Virus record (IMG/VR): IMGVR_UViG_3300046804_001245
Coordinates: 1 to 64,000 of that record
DNA: 64,000 nt
Origin: a virus
Strand: one strand, 5' to 3'
Below, piece by piece: positions 35,300 through 42,798 of the stretch (its first letter is position 1; each line of letters opens with the position of its first letter). The position numbers were made by a program, and so were the translations under genes. Under the pieces are notes generated by a model, which worked only from the letters and a program-made list of their open reading frames with translations, was not told where the DNA came from and did not search any database.

Positions 35300-36074
35300 A
35301 GACATAGTAAAGAATTTAAAATTTAAAAAGTATGAAGGCAAGTTTGATCCTAAAGAGTTTGCTAAGATGCTTGACGATGCCTATCTTGCTACAAAACGTG
35401 CAGATGGAGAAATGACTAAATATACATTTAGCCCAAGTAGTTTTGGATATGGCAATGGAAACTGTCCACGTTATTGGTATATGGCATTTAGCGGAGCAAC
35501 TTTTGTAGATAACAACGACGCAAAGGCAGTCGCAAATATGGCTCAAGGAACTCAGGCTCATGAAAGATTGCAAGGCCTAATTGAAAAAATGGGAGCTCCA
35601 ATAAAGTCAGTACAGACTGAAATAGAGATTAAAAATGAGTATCCTCCAATTCGTGGGTTCATAGATCTCGTAATTAATTGGGATGATGAAGAAGTTCTTG
35701 GAGAAATTAAAACGGCTAAGCAGGAGGTATGGGATACAAGGCAGGCAGAAATGTCACCATCAGCAAACCACATGCTTCAGTTGCTTACATATATGAAATT
35801 GAGGAATGTAAAAGAAGCCTTCTTTTTGTACGAAAATAAAAATACACAGGAAATTCTTTTGATTCCAATTCAAATGAATGATAAGAATAAAGAAGTTATA
35901 GATAATTTATTTGTTTGGCTATGTGAAGTTTATGATAACTTTAAAGATGGCGGACTTCCAATAAGACCGTTTGTAAAAACAAGTTATGCCTGCAAAGGGT
36001 GTCCAATTAAAAAAGAATGCTGGGCAGGACCAACTGGAGAAGTTCAAATAGAGCCATATGAGGTGCAGAAATAA
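35292..36074 (+). CDS. Cas4/RecB-like PD-(D/E)xK nuclease with Fe-S cluster ligands
   Basis: A 260-residue nuclease. ATG 35292 overlaps the preceding gene by 8 nt. Catalytic pattern: His90, Asp125 (GFIDLV), Glu138 and Lys140 (GEIKTAK). Four cysteines, C58 in NCPRY and C234, C237, C243 (CKGCPIKKEC), are arranged as in Cas4/AddB-type iron-sulfur nucleases. It probably processes DNA ends with RecA. The C-terminus overlaps the next start by one base. Confidence 0.82.
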   Translation: MARDIVKNLKFKKYEGKFDPKEFAKMLDDAYLATKRADGEMTKYTFSPSSFGYGNGNCPRYWYMAFSGATFVDNNDAKAVANMAQGTQAHERLQGLIEKMGAPIKSVQTEIEIKNEYPPIRGFIDLVINWDDEEVLGEIKTAKQEVWDTRQAEMSPSANHMLQLLTYMKLRNVKEAFFLYENKNTQEILLIPIQMNDKNKEVIDNLFVWLCEVYDNFKDGGLPIRPFVKTSYACKGCPIKKECWAGPTGEVQIEPYEVQK

Positions 36075-36352
36075 TGATTTGTGCTAATAAAGAATGTGCG
36101 AAAGACTTTGAGGCAAAAACACATAATCAAAAGTATTGTTCAGATGAGTGTTGCCGTATTGCTACTAATCGTAGAATCATGGAAAAATATTATGAGAAAA
36201 AAGCAATTAGAGGTGGGGCAAAAAGATTATGCAAAAAATGTAACGCTAGGCTAAGCAGATATAACGAATCTAATGTATGTTCTGGCTGTCAGAAAAAAAT
36301 CGATATAAATCAAAAGAACAAATTGTTGAGGATGATCGATGAGATTGGGTGA
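36074..36352 (+). CDS. Small double zinc-finger protein
   Basis: A 92-residue protein with C3/C8 followed by CSDEC (residues 22-26), and CKKC (53-56) with CSGC (69-72). The first half resembles the short zinc finger found in phage proteins beginning with a Cys-Asn-Cys-type start (ICANKECAKDFE), common in recombination operons. Coupled to both neighbours. Confidence 0.6.
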   Translation: MICANKECAKDFEAKTHNQKYCSDECCRIATNRRIMEKYYEKKAIRGGAKRLCKKCNARLSRYNESNVCSGCQKKIDINQKNKLLRMIDEIG

Positions 36353-36905
36353 GTTAATTAAAACTAAAGCTAATAGAGTCCTTGGCATAGATGCTTCAAC
36401 AAACTCTGTTGCCTTTTGCCTTATGGAAAATGATAAACCAATTAAATGGGGCAAAGTAGAATTTTCTGGATCAGACATATATGAGAAAATACATGATGCT
36501 AAAGTTAAAATGCATGCCATGCTAGATGAATTAAAGTCTGATTATATTGTTGTAGAAGGAGCAGTGTTTGTCAAATCCCCAGATGCCGTGATAAAATTAT
36601 CATATGTCTATGGTGTTGTCATTGCTGAGCTTATGTCTAGTGGCGCTAGTGTTATCACTATATCTCCTACATCTTGGCAGGCTTATATTGGAAACAAGAA
36701 CCCAACAAAGCTGGAGAAGGACAAACTTAGGTTTGAAAATCCAGGATATGCTGACTCTTGGTATAAAGCAAAAATGCGGGAGATTAGAAAGCAAAGAACT
36801 GTAGATTACTTTAACAGTAAGTACAATTTAAAACTAGATGATTTTGATGTGGCAGATGCATTCGGCATTGCCCACTATTCAAATACGGTGTTAACTGAAC
36901 GATGA
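36339..36905 (+). CDS. RuvC-like Holliday junction resolvase
   Basis: A 188-residue RNase H-fold nuclease. Four acidic residues typical of RuvC are visible: D18 (LGIDAST), E73 (VVEGA), and D170 and D173 (DFDVADAFG). The conserved helix with SYVYGVVIAELM is present. It would resolve recombination intermediates or debranch DNA before packaging. Overlaps the upstream gene by 14 nt and the next by 4. Confidence 0.85.
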   Translation: MRLGELIKTKANRVLGIDASTNSVAFCLMENDKPIKWGKVEFSGSDIYEKIHDAKVKMHAMLDELKSDYIVVEGAVFVKSPDAVIKLSYVYGVVIAELMSSGASVITISPTSWQAYIGNKNPTKLEKDKLRFENPGYADSWYKAKMREIRKQRTVDYFNSKYNLKLDDFDVADAFGIAHYSNTVLTER

Positions 36906-37042
36906 AGCTTTATAAAAGTAAAGATTGGCTGTATCGACGATATATTGTGCAAAAAAAGACCATGGAAGAAATAGCAAAAGAATGTGGCGTTACTACAATG
37001 ACCATATATAGGGCACTAAAAGATAATGGATTAATTAAATGA
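36902..37042 (+). CDS. 46-residue helix-turn-helix protein
   Basis: MKLYKSKDWLYRRYI..., then KKTMEEIAKECGVTTMTIYRALKDNG. The latter half is a clear HTH of the sigma/transposase (HTH_23-like) type. It is coupled to the gene before it by ATGA and to the next by ATGA. Possible small regulator. Confidence 0.6.
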   Translation: MKLYKSKDWLYRRYIVQKKTMEEIAKECGVTTMTIYRALKDNGLIK

Positions 37043-37680
37043 GCATACCAGTACTAGTAGTTCCAGTTTTAAATAGATATGACTTATTAGAAGATATGCT
37101 TAATTCTATTAATTATCCAATAGATAATATATTAATTATAGATAACGGTGGAGAATTTAAAACAGATAGAAATATAAAAGTTTTAAATATGCCAGCTAAT
37201 CTAGGACTATCAGCTTCATGGAATTTAGCAATTAAATGTTTCCCCCATGCCAAGTATTGGCTTTTTGCATCAGCAGATACTAAATGGTCAGAAACAGCCT
37301 TACAAGAAATAGATAACATCAGTGGACCAGATAAATTAATACTAACTAATGATGCGTACGGATGTTTTTCTGTAGGAGAAAACGTAATAGAAAAAGTGGG
37401 ATTATTCGATGAATATTTTTATCCCATATATTTTGAAGACAACGACTTTCATGAAAGAGTAGCAAGGTTTTGTCCTGAAAACACAATAGTATCAACTTCA
37501 ATTCAAACCGCTCCCGAAGTTGGAAGCCAAACAATAAATAGCGACGATAAATTAAAAAATAAAAACCACGAGACATTTGTAAAAAATCAAGAATACTATA
37601 AATACAAACAAACTACAAACTTCGAACAACCAAAACCTTGGTCTTTATCAAGAAGGAGGGATCACGAATGGCTACGATAG
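37039..37680 (+). CDS. Glycosyltransferase family 2-like protein
   Basis: A 213-residue GT-A fold protein, starting IPVLVVPVLNRYDLLEDML, with the DNGGEF segment (nucleotide-sugar contact region), the pattern NLGLSASWNLAI and an acidic patch FASADTKW where the metal-binding motif would be. A later YFEDNDFHERV matches the catalytic-base region of GT2 enzymes. It may transfer sugar to DNA, capsid or host wall. Overlaps the nucleotidyltransferase by 13 nt, suggesting a shared pathway. Confidence 0.7.
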   Translation: MSIPVLVVPVLNRYDLLEDMLNSINYPIDNILIIDNGGEFKTDRNIKVLNMPANLGLSASWNLAIKCFPHAKYWLFASADTKWSETALQEIDNISGPDKLILTNDAYGCFSVGENVIEKVGLFDEYFYPIYFEDNDFHERVARFCPENTIVSTSIQTAPEVGSQTINSDDKLKNKNHETFVKNQEYYKYKQTTNFEQPKPWSLSRRRDHEWLR

Positions 37681-38336
37681 GAGTTTTGCCAGCCTCTGGC
37701 AAGGCATCAAGAATTGGCGGAATACCAAAGTTTTGCTTGCCAGTATCCGATGAAAGATCATTACTTCAATGGCACGTAGAGCAAATGCTAGAAGTTTGCG
37801 ATGAAGTTCGTGTAGCAACTAGACCAGAGTGGGTCCCGATTGTTCAAAATATGGATATGAATATTAAGCTAATTGTTCGTGAGCCATCTACTATGTCTGA
37901 TGCAGTTAAGTTCATGGTTGGAGAATATAATGATACTGTAATAATTGGAATGCCAGATACATTTATTTTAAACGCTCCAGTAAATATTTATAAAGAAATG
38001 ATGAAAGATAATAACGCAGATATTGTTCTTGGGGTGTGGGAATGTACAAATGAATTAAAAGGACGAGTTGGACAGGTATTAATATCTGACGATAAAGTTG
38101 TAGGATCAGAAGATAAAATAGATAATTGCGATTATCCAGATATGTGGGGCACTATGCTATTTCGCAAAAATATGATAAGATATCTAGATCCAAAATTGGA
38201 CCATCCAGGTAAACAATTAAAAGATTGGATACAGGATGGTGCAAATATTAGGGCAGTAAGACCAGGCGGACGATATATGGATATTGGAACGCTAAGAGGA
38301 CTTAAACAGTTATACAAGGAGATGGATAATGCCTGA
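37668..38336 (+). CDS. Sugar-phosphate nucleotidyltransferase-like protein
   Basis: A 222-residue protein from ATG 37668, behind AAGGAGG. The N-terminal signature GVLPASGKASRIGGIPKFCL is that of RfbA/MobA-type nucleotidyltransferases (nucleotide-binding loop). VVIIGMPDTF contains the metal-binding aspartate, and the ending YMDIGTLRGLKQLYKEM is typical of the family. It probably makes NDP-sugar for the GT2 next door. Confidence 0.8.
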   Translation: MATIGVLPASGKASRIGGIPKFCLPVSDERSLLQWHVEQMLEVCDEVRVATRPEWVPIVQNMDMNIKLIVREPSTMSDAVKFMVGEYNDTVIIGMPDTFILNAPVNIYKEMMKDNNADIVLGVWECTNELKGRVGQVLISDDKVVGSEDKIDNCDYPDMWGTMLFRKNMIRYLDPKLDHPGKQLKDWIQDGANIRAVRPGGRYMDIGTLRGLKQLYKEMDNA

Positions 38337-38652
38337 ACCGATATTCCCAGACGCTAATAGATTTGACTGTAATGATCTTTACCTATATTCAATAGGTGCT
38401 CCTTCTGGTAGAAAGATTTTAGACTCCTGCCATGAAATTGCAAAGATGTTAATAGATAAGAATATATCTTATGGCGATTCTGCCCTATCCCCAGTTCGTA
38501 TATTTTCAAAGGCGGAACCAAGAGAACAATTATATGTTCGCATAGATGATAAATTAAGTAGACTTATGAAGGGCTCAGACTATCCAGGAGATAATGACAT
38601 TGATGACCTAATTGGCTATTTAATACTGCTCAAAATAGCTAAATCAAGTTGA
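38329..38652 (+). CDS. Nmad1/DUF1599-like protein
   Basis: A 107-residue all-helical protein. The pattern MLIDKNISYGDSAL, RIDDKLSRLM and DDLIGYLILL fits the nucleotide-modification-associated domain 1 (DUF1599-like) family in phages, which co-occurs with base-modification genes. Acidic residues at DDK and DDL may bind metal. It overlaps the preceding gene by 8 nt. Family assignment from memory of the pattern; not verified. Confidence 0.6.
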   Translation: MPEPIFPDANRFDCNDLYLYSIGAPSGRKILDSCHEIAKMLIDKNISYGDSALSPVRIFSKAEPREQLYVRIDDKLSRLMKGSDYPGDNDIDDLIGYLILLKIAKSS

Positions 38653-38677
38653 TATTTTAGTCGACTAAGAGTATAAT
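38649..38677 (+). promoter_or_regulatory. Terminase promoter with spacer palindrome
   Basis: TTGATA (38649-38654), 17-nt spacer, TATAAT (38672-38677), with 8 nt to the start codon at 38686. The spacer carries the perfect 12-bp palindrome TTAGTCGACTAA (38657-38668), placed like a repressor operator. No ribosome-binding site is seen at 38686. Confidence 0.65.
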
Positions 38678-38685
38678 AATTACAT

Positions 38686-39225
38686 ATGGAAATTGAATTA
38701 GCTGATCATTTTGATCGCATGAACAAGGTTGTTGAAGAATTACTCAAAGGTAACAATCCCACTCAGATTGCCTCTATAACGGGTTTTAAACGTGCAGATG
38801 TCCTAGGATATATAGACGAGTGGAAAGAGGTCGTTAAAAGCGATTCTGGAGCCCGTGATAGGGCAAAGGAAGCCATCTCTGGAGCAGACCAACACTATGC
38901 CATGCTTATTAAAGAGGCCTGGAAGACCGTAGAGGATGCAGATCAGGCGGGACAATTAAATATAAAAGCAACAGCATTAAAACTAATTGCAGATATTGAA
39001 GGCAAGCGTATTGGAATGCTACAAGAAGTCGGATTGTTGGACAATCAAGAATTGGCATCACAGGTAGCAGAGACCGAACGAAAGCAAGATGTATTAGTTA
39101 AAATATTAAAAGAAGTAACAGCAACCTGTCCTAAATGTAAAATGGAAGTTGCAAAACGTTTGTCTCAAATAACTGGAGTAGTAGAACCAGTTATTCTTGA
39201 TGCAGAGGAAGCAAGTGGATCTTAA
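38686..39225 (+). CDS. terS: Terminase small subunit
   Basis: A 179-residue protein directly before the large terminase. N-terminal HTH (residues about 10-50: LLKGNNPTQIASITGFKRAD) would bind the packaging site; the centre is helical (oligomerisation), and a CPKCKME zinc-type pair lies near residues 145-155. Its last 11 nt overlap the large subunit gene. It may be translated from a leaderless mRNA. Confidence 0.78.
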   Translation: MEIELADHFDRMNKVVEELLKGNNPTQIASITGFKRADVLGYIDEWKEVVKSDSGARDRAKEAISGADQHYAMLIKEAWKTVEDADQAGQLNIKATALKLIADIEGKRIGMLQEVGLLDNQELASQVAETERKQDVLVKILKEVTATCPKCKMEVAKRLSQITGVVEPVILDAEEASGS

Positions 39226-41005
39226 TTTTAATGATCTCATTGATATTCTTGACGGAGAAGAATTTGATGAAAGACCAGTTGATCTTAAGACATTTGTAAC
39301 AAGCCCAGACTATCTTGGACTACCGCCACTTTCTGAAAATCAATATACATTAATTGAAAAGTCGTCTCAGATTTATAAAGAGTCTACCCTAATAAAATTG
39401 TTTGGCGAAGAAGAAGGTCGTCGTAGATTCAAGCAAACATGTAATGAAGTTATTGCACAACTAGGAAAAGGAAGCGGCAAAGATTACTGCTCTACTATCT
39501 CAGTTTCTTATATAGTTTATTTGCTACTATGCTTAAAAGATCCTGCTACATATTATGGAAAGCCTCCTGGAGATACCATTGATATTCTTAATATTGCTGT
39601 CAACGCACAGCAAGCAAACAATGTTTTCTTTAAGGGATTTAAAACACGCATAGATAGATCACCATGGTTTATTGGAAAGTATGATCCAAAAGCTTCGGAA
39701 GTTAGATTTAACAAGAATGTAAACGTATACTCTGGACACTCTGAGCGTGAAGCATTCGAAGGCTATAACGTAATAGCCGTTATCCTAGATGAAATTTCTG
39801 GATTTGCCACAGAGAATACTACTGGACATGACCAAGCTAAAACTGCAGATGCTATATACGATATGTATCGTGGATCTGTCGTATCTCGTTTTCCAGATTA
39901 CGGCAAAGTAATTCTTTTGTCGTTCCCCCGATTTAAAAATGATCCAATACAAAAATTTTATGATTCTGTAATAGCAGAAAAAGAAACAACAATTAGAACC
40001 AAGAAGTTAAAGATGGATGAAGAGTTGCCAGACGGCACAGAGGGAAATGAATTTGTAGTTGAATGGGAAGAAGATCATATCATCTCTTATACAATTCCAA
40101 AGGTCTATGCTCTCAAAAGACCAACATGGGAAATCAATCCAACTAAAAGCATAGAAAACTTTAAGGTAGAATTTTATAAAAATATGCCAGATGCATTAGG
40201 TCGCTTTGCCTGTATGCCGCCAGAAGCAGTGGATGCTTTCTTTAAGTCTCGTGAGAAAATAGAAAAAGCATTTAATAATATGGCGCTGGCAGTAGACAAC
40301 TTTGGTAGATTTGAAAATTGGTTCGCACCAGACCCTGATAAGGAATACTTCTTGCATGTAGACTTGGCACAAAAGCATGACCATTGTGCCGTATCTATGG
40401 CCCATGTTCAAAAGTGGGTAAATGTAAAAGTAACCGACACATACTCCCAGCCTGCGCCAATCGTAGAAGTAGATGCAGTTAGATATTGGACTCCTACTGC
40501 TGATAAATCTGTAGATTTTACAGAGGTAAAAGATTATATTTTGTCTTTAAGAACTCGTGGATTTAAAATAAGAGTCTGCACATTTGATAGATGGAATTCG
40601 CATGACATGATGCAGCAGCTAAAAGCCTACGGAATAAATACGGAGACTTTGTCAGTTGCCAAAAAGCATTATGATGATATGGCTATGGTAGTGGCGGAAG
40701 AAAGGCTTTCTGGGCCTAATATTAAATTACTTGTAGATGAGCTTTTGCAGCTGAAAATTATGCGTGATAGAGTAGATCATCCAAGAAAAGGATCAAAAGA
40801 CTTGGCGGATGCTGTATGTGGTTCAATATATAACGCCATAAGCAGAAGTAAATTTGAAACTAATCAGGAAATAAATGTGCATACATACGACTCAATTGCA
40901 CGTAGAAATGATAGACAGGAAGAAGACGTTAGACTTAATGTAATTAGACCACCAAAGATGCCTTCAAAATTGGCGGACGTACTAGATGGAATGGAAATAC
41001 TATGA
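39215..41005 (+). CDS. terL: Terminase large subunit
   Basis: A 596-residue DNA-packaging motor. Start GTG 39215 (MDLNFNDLIDIL) is 8 nt after GAGG; TTG 39197 is also in frame. ATPase: Walker A GKGSGKD at 84-90; Walker B VIAVILDE with DE at 192-193. The nuclease domain begins near YFLHVDLAQKHD and continues with CTFDRWNSHDMM; KGSKDLADAV near the C-terminus supplies the third acidic residue. It is 38 kb from the head genes, not upstream of them. Confidence 0.9.
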   Translation: MDLNFNDLIDILDGEEFDERPVDLKTFVTSPDYLGLPPLSENQYTLIEKSSQIYKESTLIKLFGEEEGRRRFKQTCNEVIAQLGKGSGKDYCSTISVSYIVYLLLCLKDPATYYGKPPGDTIDILNIAVNAQQANNVFFKGFKTRIDRSPWFIGKYDPKASEVRFNKNVNVYSGHSEREAFEGYNVIAVILDEISGFATENTTGHDQAKTADAIYDMYRGSVVSRFPDYGKVILLSFPRFKNDPIQKFYDSVIAEKETTIRTKKLKMDEELPDGTEGNEFVVEWEEDHIISYTIPKVYALKRPTWEINPTKSIENFKVEFYKNMPDALGRFACMPPEAVDAFFKSREKIEKAFNNMALAVDNFGRFENWFAPDPDKEYFLHVDLAQKHDHCAVSMAHVQKWVNVKVTDTYSQPAPIVEVDAVRYWTPTADKSVDFTEVKDYILSLRTRGFKIRVCTFDRWNSHDMMQQLKAYGINTETLSVAKKHYDDMAMVVAEERLSGPNIKLLVDELLQLKIMRDRVDHPRKGSKDLADAVCGSIYNAISRSKFETNQEINVHTYDSIARRNDRQEEDVRLNVIRPPKMPSKLADVLDGMEIL

Positions 41006-41253
41006 GCATATATCAAGATAAAGCTAAAGAATGTAAATGCTGTGGAAAACATGTACCACTGCCTACTACCCTAAAAGAGTATGCGGGATATATGCTTTGC
41101 CCTACCACATTTGCAAATGTAGTTGAATATAAGAGATTGTGGAAATCTCTTGGATCAAGACCACCTGGAAGCGTCAGAAAACATTTCTCTGATTACGTCC
41201 AGCAGTTAGTGGAGACAACCATTGACAAAAATGAGGATGGCACAATACAATAG
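41002..41253 (+). CDS. Small zinc-ribbon protein after terminase
   Basis: An 83-residue protein with CKCC (residues 11-14) and a later C33; ATGA overlap with terminase. The C-terminal half (RPPGSVRKHFSDYVQQLVE) is helical. Not recognised. Confidence 0.55.
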   Translation: MSIYQDKAKECKCCGKHVPLPTTLKEYAGYMLCPTTFANVVEYKRLWKSLGSRPPGSVRKHFSDYVQQLVETTIDKNEDGTIQ

Positions 41254-41259
41254 GGCTAG

Positions 41260-41333
41260 GTGGCGTTAGCTCAGTTGGTCAGAGCCCCAAACTCATAATT
41301 TGGCCGTCGTAGGTTCAAGTCCTACACGCCACA
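41260..41333 (+). tRNA. tRNA with anticodon CAT (Met or Ile2)
   Basis: A 74-nt cloverleaf: acceptor GTGGCGT pairs with ACGCCAC (7 bp); D-stem GCTC/GAGC; anticodon stem CCAAA/TTTGG around CTCATAA; variable CCGTC; T-stem GTAGG/CCTAC with loop TTCAAGT. Discriminator A at 41333; CCA is not encoded. The anticodon stem lacks the three G-C pairs of the initiator, so it is elongator Met, or Ile if lysidine-modified. Confidence 0.95.
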
Positions 41334-41343
41334 CAAAAGAGAG

Positions 41344-41349
41344 TATAAT
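41344..41349 (+). promoter_or_regulatory. -10 box 6 nt before the gene at 41356
   Basis: TATAAT at 41344-41349 is preceded by GAG and lies 10 nt after the tRNA. A leaderless start is predicted for 41356; no ribosome-binding site is present. Confidence 0.5.
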
Positions 41350-41355
41350 AAAGAT

Positions 41356-41670
41356 ATGGATGAAGAGGAGTTCGGAATGGAGCTAGAGCACTATTTAGAA
41401 ATAGGCGCAATAACTCTGGAAGGCATGGATGAAAATGGTGAACTTATATTTGCCATAGATGAAAAAGCTAAAGACATAGCACCAGAATTATGGGAAGCTC
41501 ATACAAGTTATGTCGATGAAACTCTTGTTAAGTTATATGAAAAAGGTTTGATGGAGGTTGAATATGATGAAAATCTTGAAGCAACACTACATCTTAGTCC
41601 AGAAGGACAAAAGCTTGCAAAAGAATTGGGGCTAATCCAAATGGATATGCCAGAGCCCCCAAATGATTAG
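41356..41670 (+). CDS. Small acidic protein, possible winged-helix
   Basis: A 104-residue, strongly acidic protein. ETLVKLYEKGLMEVEYDENL and LHLSPEGQKLAKELGL look like a winged-helix C-terminus (the wing followed by the recognition helix). The N-terminal residues 1-45 have FGMELEHYLEIGA. No family assigned. Likely translated from a leaderless transcript. Confidence 0.5.
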   Translation: MDEEEFGMELEHYLEIGAITLEGMDENGELIFAIDEKAKDIAPELWEAHTSYVDETLVKLYEKGLMEVEYDENLEATLHLSPEGQKLAKELGLIQMDMPEPPND

Positions 41671-41678
41671 GAGATAAT

Positions 41679-41858
41679 ATGCCATACAATATTAAACAGA
41701 ATGTAGCAGGGTGCAGAGGGTTTGCAGTAGTTAATGATAAGGGCGAACTTAAAGGATGTCACCCAAGCAGAGGAAGAGCATTGGCTCATCAAAGAGCCCT
41801 ATATGCCGCAACAGCAAATGAAGAAAAGATGAAAGAGAAGAAAAAACGCATCTTGTAA
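41679..41858 (+). CDS. 59-residue basic protein
   Basis: MPYNIKQNVAGCRGFAVVND, then KGCHPSRGRALAHQRALYAATANE and a lysine-rich tail. ATG 41679 follows AGGAGAT. It resembles small phage DNA-associated proteins with the GCH.SRG..LAHQRALYA pattern. Function unknown; the stop overlaps the -35 of the hsp20 promoter. Confidence 0.6.
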   Translation: MPYNIKQNVAGCRGFAVVNDKGELKGCHPSRGRALAHQRALYAATANEEKMKEKKKRIL

Positions 41859-41912
41859 TCTAAAAAGCTTTTTGCTATAATATATGTGGGTCGCCGTCAG
41901 GGGCCCACATAT
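41853..41912 (+). promoter_or_regulatory. hsp20 promoter with two inverted repeats
   Basis: TTGTAA (41853-41858), 17-nt spacer, TATAAT (41876-41881) with TG before it. The spacer holds the 12-bp palindrome AAAAAGCTTTTT (41862-41873). Immediately after the -10, a 9-bp inverted repeat (41882-41890 with 41904-41912, ATATGTGGG) covers the expected start site. Confidence 0.6.
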
Positions 41913-41940
41913 TAATTTATTCGCTTGAAGGAGGAATAAA

Positions 41941-42450
41941 ATGGTTACAAACCTATCATTGGATCTTTTTAAAGATCCATTTTTTATTGGCTGGGATCGC
42001 CATATTAAAGATCTTGAAAAACTTATGGGTGCATCTACTAATTACCCGCCATACAATCTAAAACAAATTGGAGAAGACTCCTATGCTGTTGAAATTGCTT
42101 TGGCAGGATTTAGCAAAGAAGACATCACGGTAAAACAGGAAAAAAATGTTTTAACGATTACTGGTGAAAGCAAATCAGACACCAGTAGCACCTACATTCA
42201 CAGAGGCATTGGAGGTCGCAATTTTACAAGAACATTTTCTCTTGCAGAATATGTTGAAGTACATAGCGCTATAATGCTACAAGGAATGCTAATAGTTAAT
42301 TTAATCAAGAGGGTTCCAGAGGAAGCAAAACCAAAAGTGTTTTCAATTACTGATGGTGATGAATTAGCCGCAATTTCTGGCGCAGAGCAGGATGAAATGC
42401 TTGAGCAGGCAGAAAAAGAAGGCCTCTTGAAACGCAAGAAGAAGAAATAG
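41941..42450 (+). CDS. Hsp20 / alpha-crystallin small heat shock protein
   Basis: A 169-residue protein. N-terminus 1-30 is the flexible arm; the alpha-crystallin domain spans about 35-130: NLKQIGEDSYAVEIALAGFSKED is the first strand pair with the family's usual A-G-F segment, then LTITGES and GRNFTRTFSLAEYV, and ends with VNLIKRVPEEAKPKVFSI; the tail ends with RKKKK. It prevents aggregation of host or virion proteins. Such genes are known in cyanophages and other aquatic phages. Ribosome-binding site GGAGGA. Confidence 0.88.
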   Translation: MVTNLSLDLFKDPFFIGWDRHIKDLEKLMGASTNYPPYNLKQIGEDSYAVEIALAGFSKEDITVKQEKNVLTITGESKSDTSSTYIHRGIGGRNFTRTFSLAEYVEVHSAIMLQGMLIVNLIKRVPEEAKPKVFSITDGDELAAISGAEQDEMLEQAEKEGLLKRKKKK

Positions 42451-42548
42451 TATAATGGTATCCTGGGCATCGCAGCCTAGGATCGTCGGGGAAGACAGCG
42501 ACGAAAAATAACTGGTATAGTCCTGAGCATGACTGTAAAAAACTGCTC
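42451..42548 (+). ncRNA. Candidate structured non-coding RNA
   Basis: A 98-nt stretch headed by TATAAT (42451-42456) contains three hairpins in a row: 42460-42468 with 42475-42483 (9 bp including one G-U), 42484-42488 with 42499-42503 (5 bp), and 42525-42529 with 42544-42548 (5 bp). No start codon with a ribosome-binding site gives a longer frame. It could be the leader of the FmdB gene or a small RNA. Confidence 0.35.
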
Positions 42549-42566
42549 CTTAAATTTAGGAGATAA

Positions 42567-42749
42567 ATGCCAGCGTATGATTACAAGTGTGTGATATGTT
42601 CATACACAAAAGAAATACCTAAGCCAATAACGCAAGCTGATATGGTTGAGCTTTGTGAAAAATGTGGTGCTGCAATGGTTAAACAATACGGTACATTTGG
42701 CATTCAATTCAAGGGCACAGGCTTTTATAAAACAGACAACGCTAAATAA
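42567..42749 (+). CDS. FmdB-family zinc-ribbon protein
   Basis: A 60-residue protein with the classic FmdB start (MPAYDYKC) and the CxxC...CxxC zinc ribbon C8, C11, C30 and C33. The family is small, regulatory-like, and common in bacteria and phages. ATG is behind AGGAG. The ending FKGTGFYKTDN is also typical. Partner and target are not known. Confidence 0.85.
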   Translation: MPAYDYKCVICSYTKEIPKPITQADMVELCEKCGAAMVKQYGTFGIQFKGTGFYKTDNAK

Positions 42750-42754
42750 TTTAA

Positions 42755-42792
42755 TGTTATAATTAACTTGTTACAAAAGTTGTAACAAGGAG
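42755..42792 (+). promoter_or_regulatory. Extended -10 and SD-covering hairpin for the secreted protein
   Basis: TGTTATAAT (42755-42763) is followed by a perfect 10-bp stem (42767-42776 with 42780-42789) with a 3-nt loop. The right arm contains the AAG of the ribosome-binding site AAGGAG (42787-42792), so the site may be masked in the mRNA. Confidence 0.6.
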
Positions 42793-42798
42793 TTTAAG

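Noticed and set aside
38657-38668. TTAGTCGACTAA as an attachment site
   Set aside because: No integrase or repressor was seen; the palindrome sits between -35 and -10 and is better explained as an operator.
42528-42593. A short frame from ATG 42528 next to the FmdB gene
   Set aside because: It overlaps the FmdB start, has no SD, and its end is set by chance.
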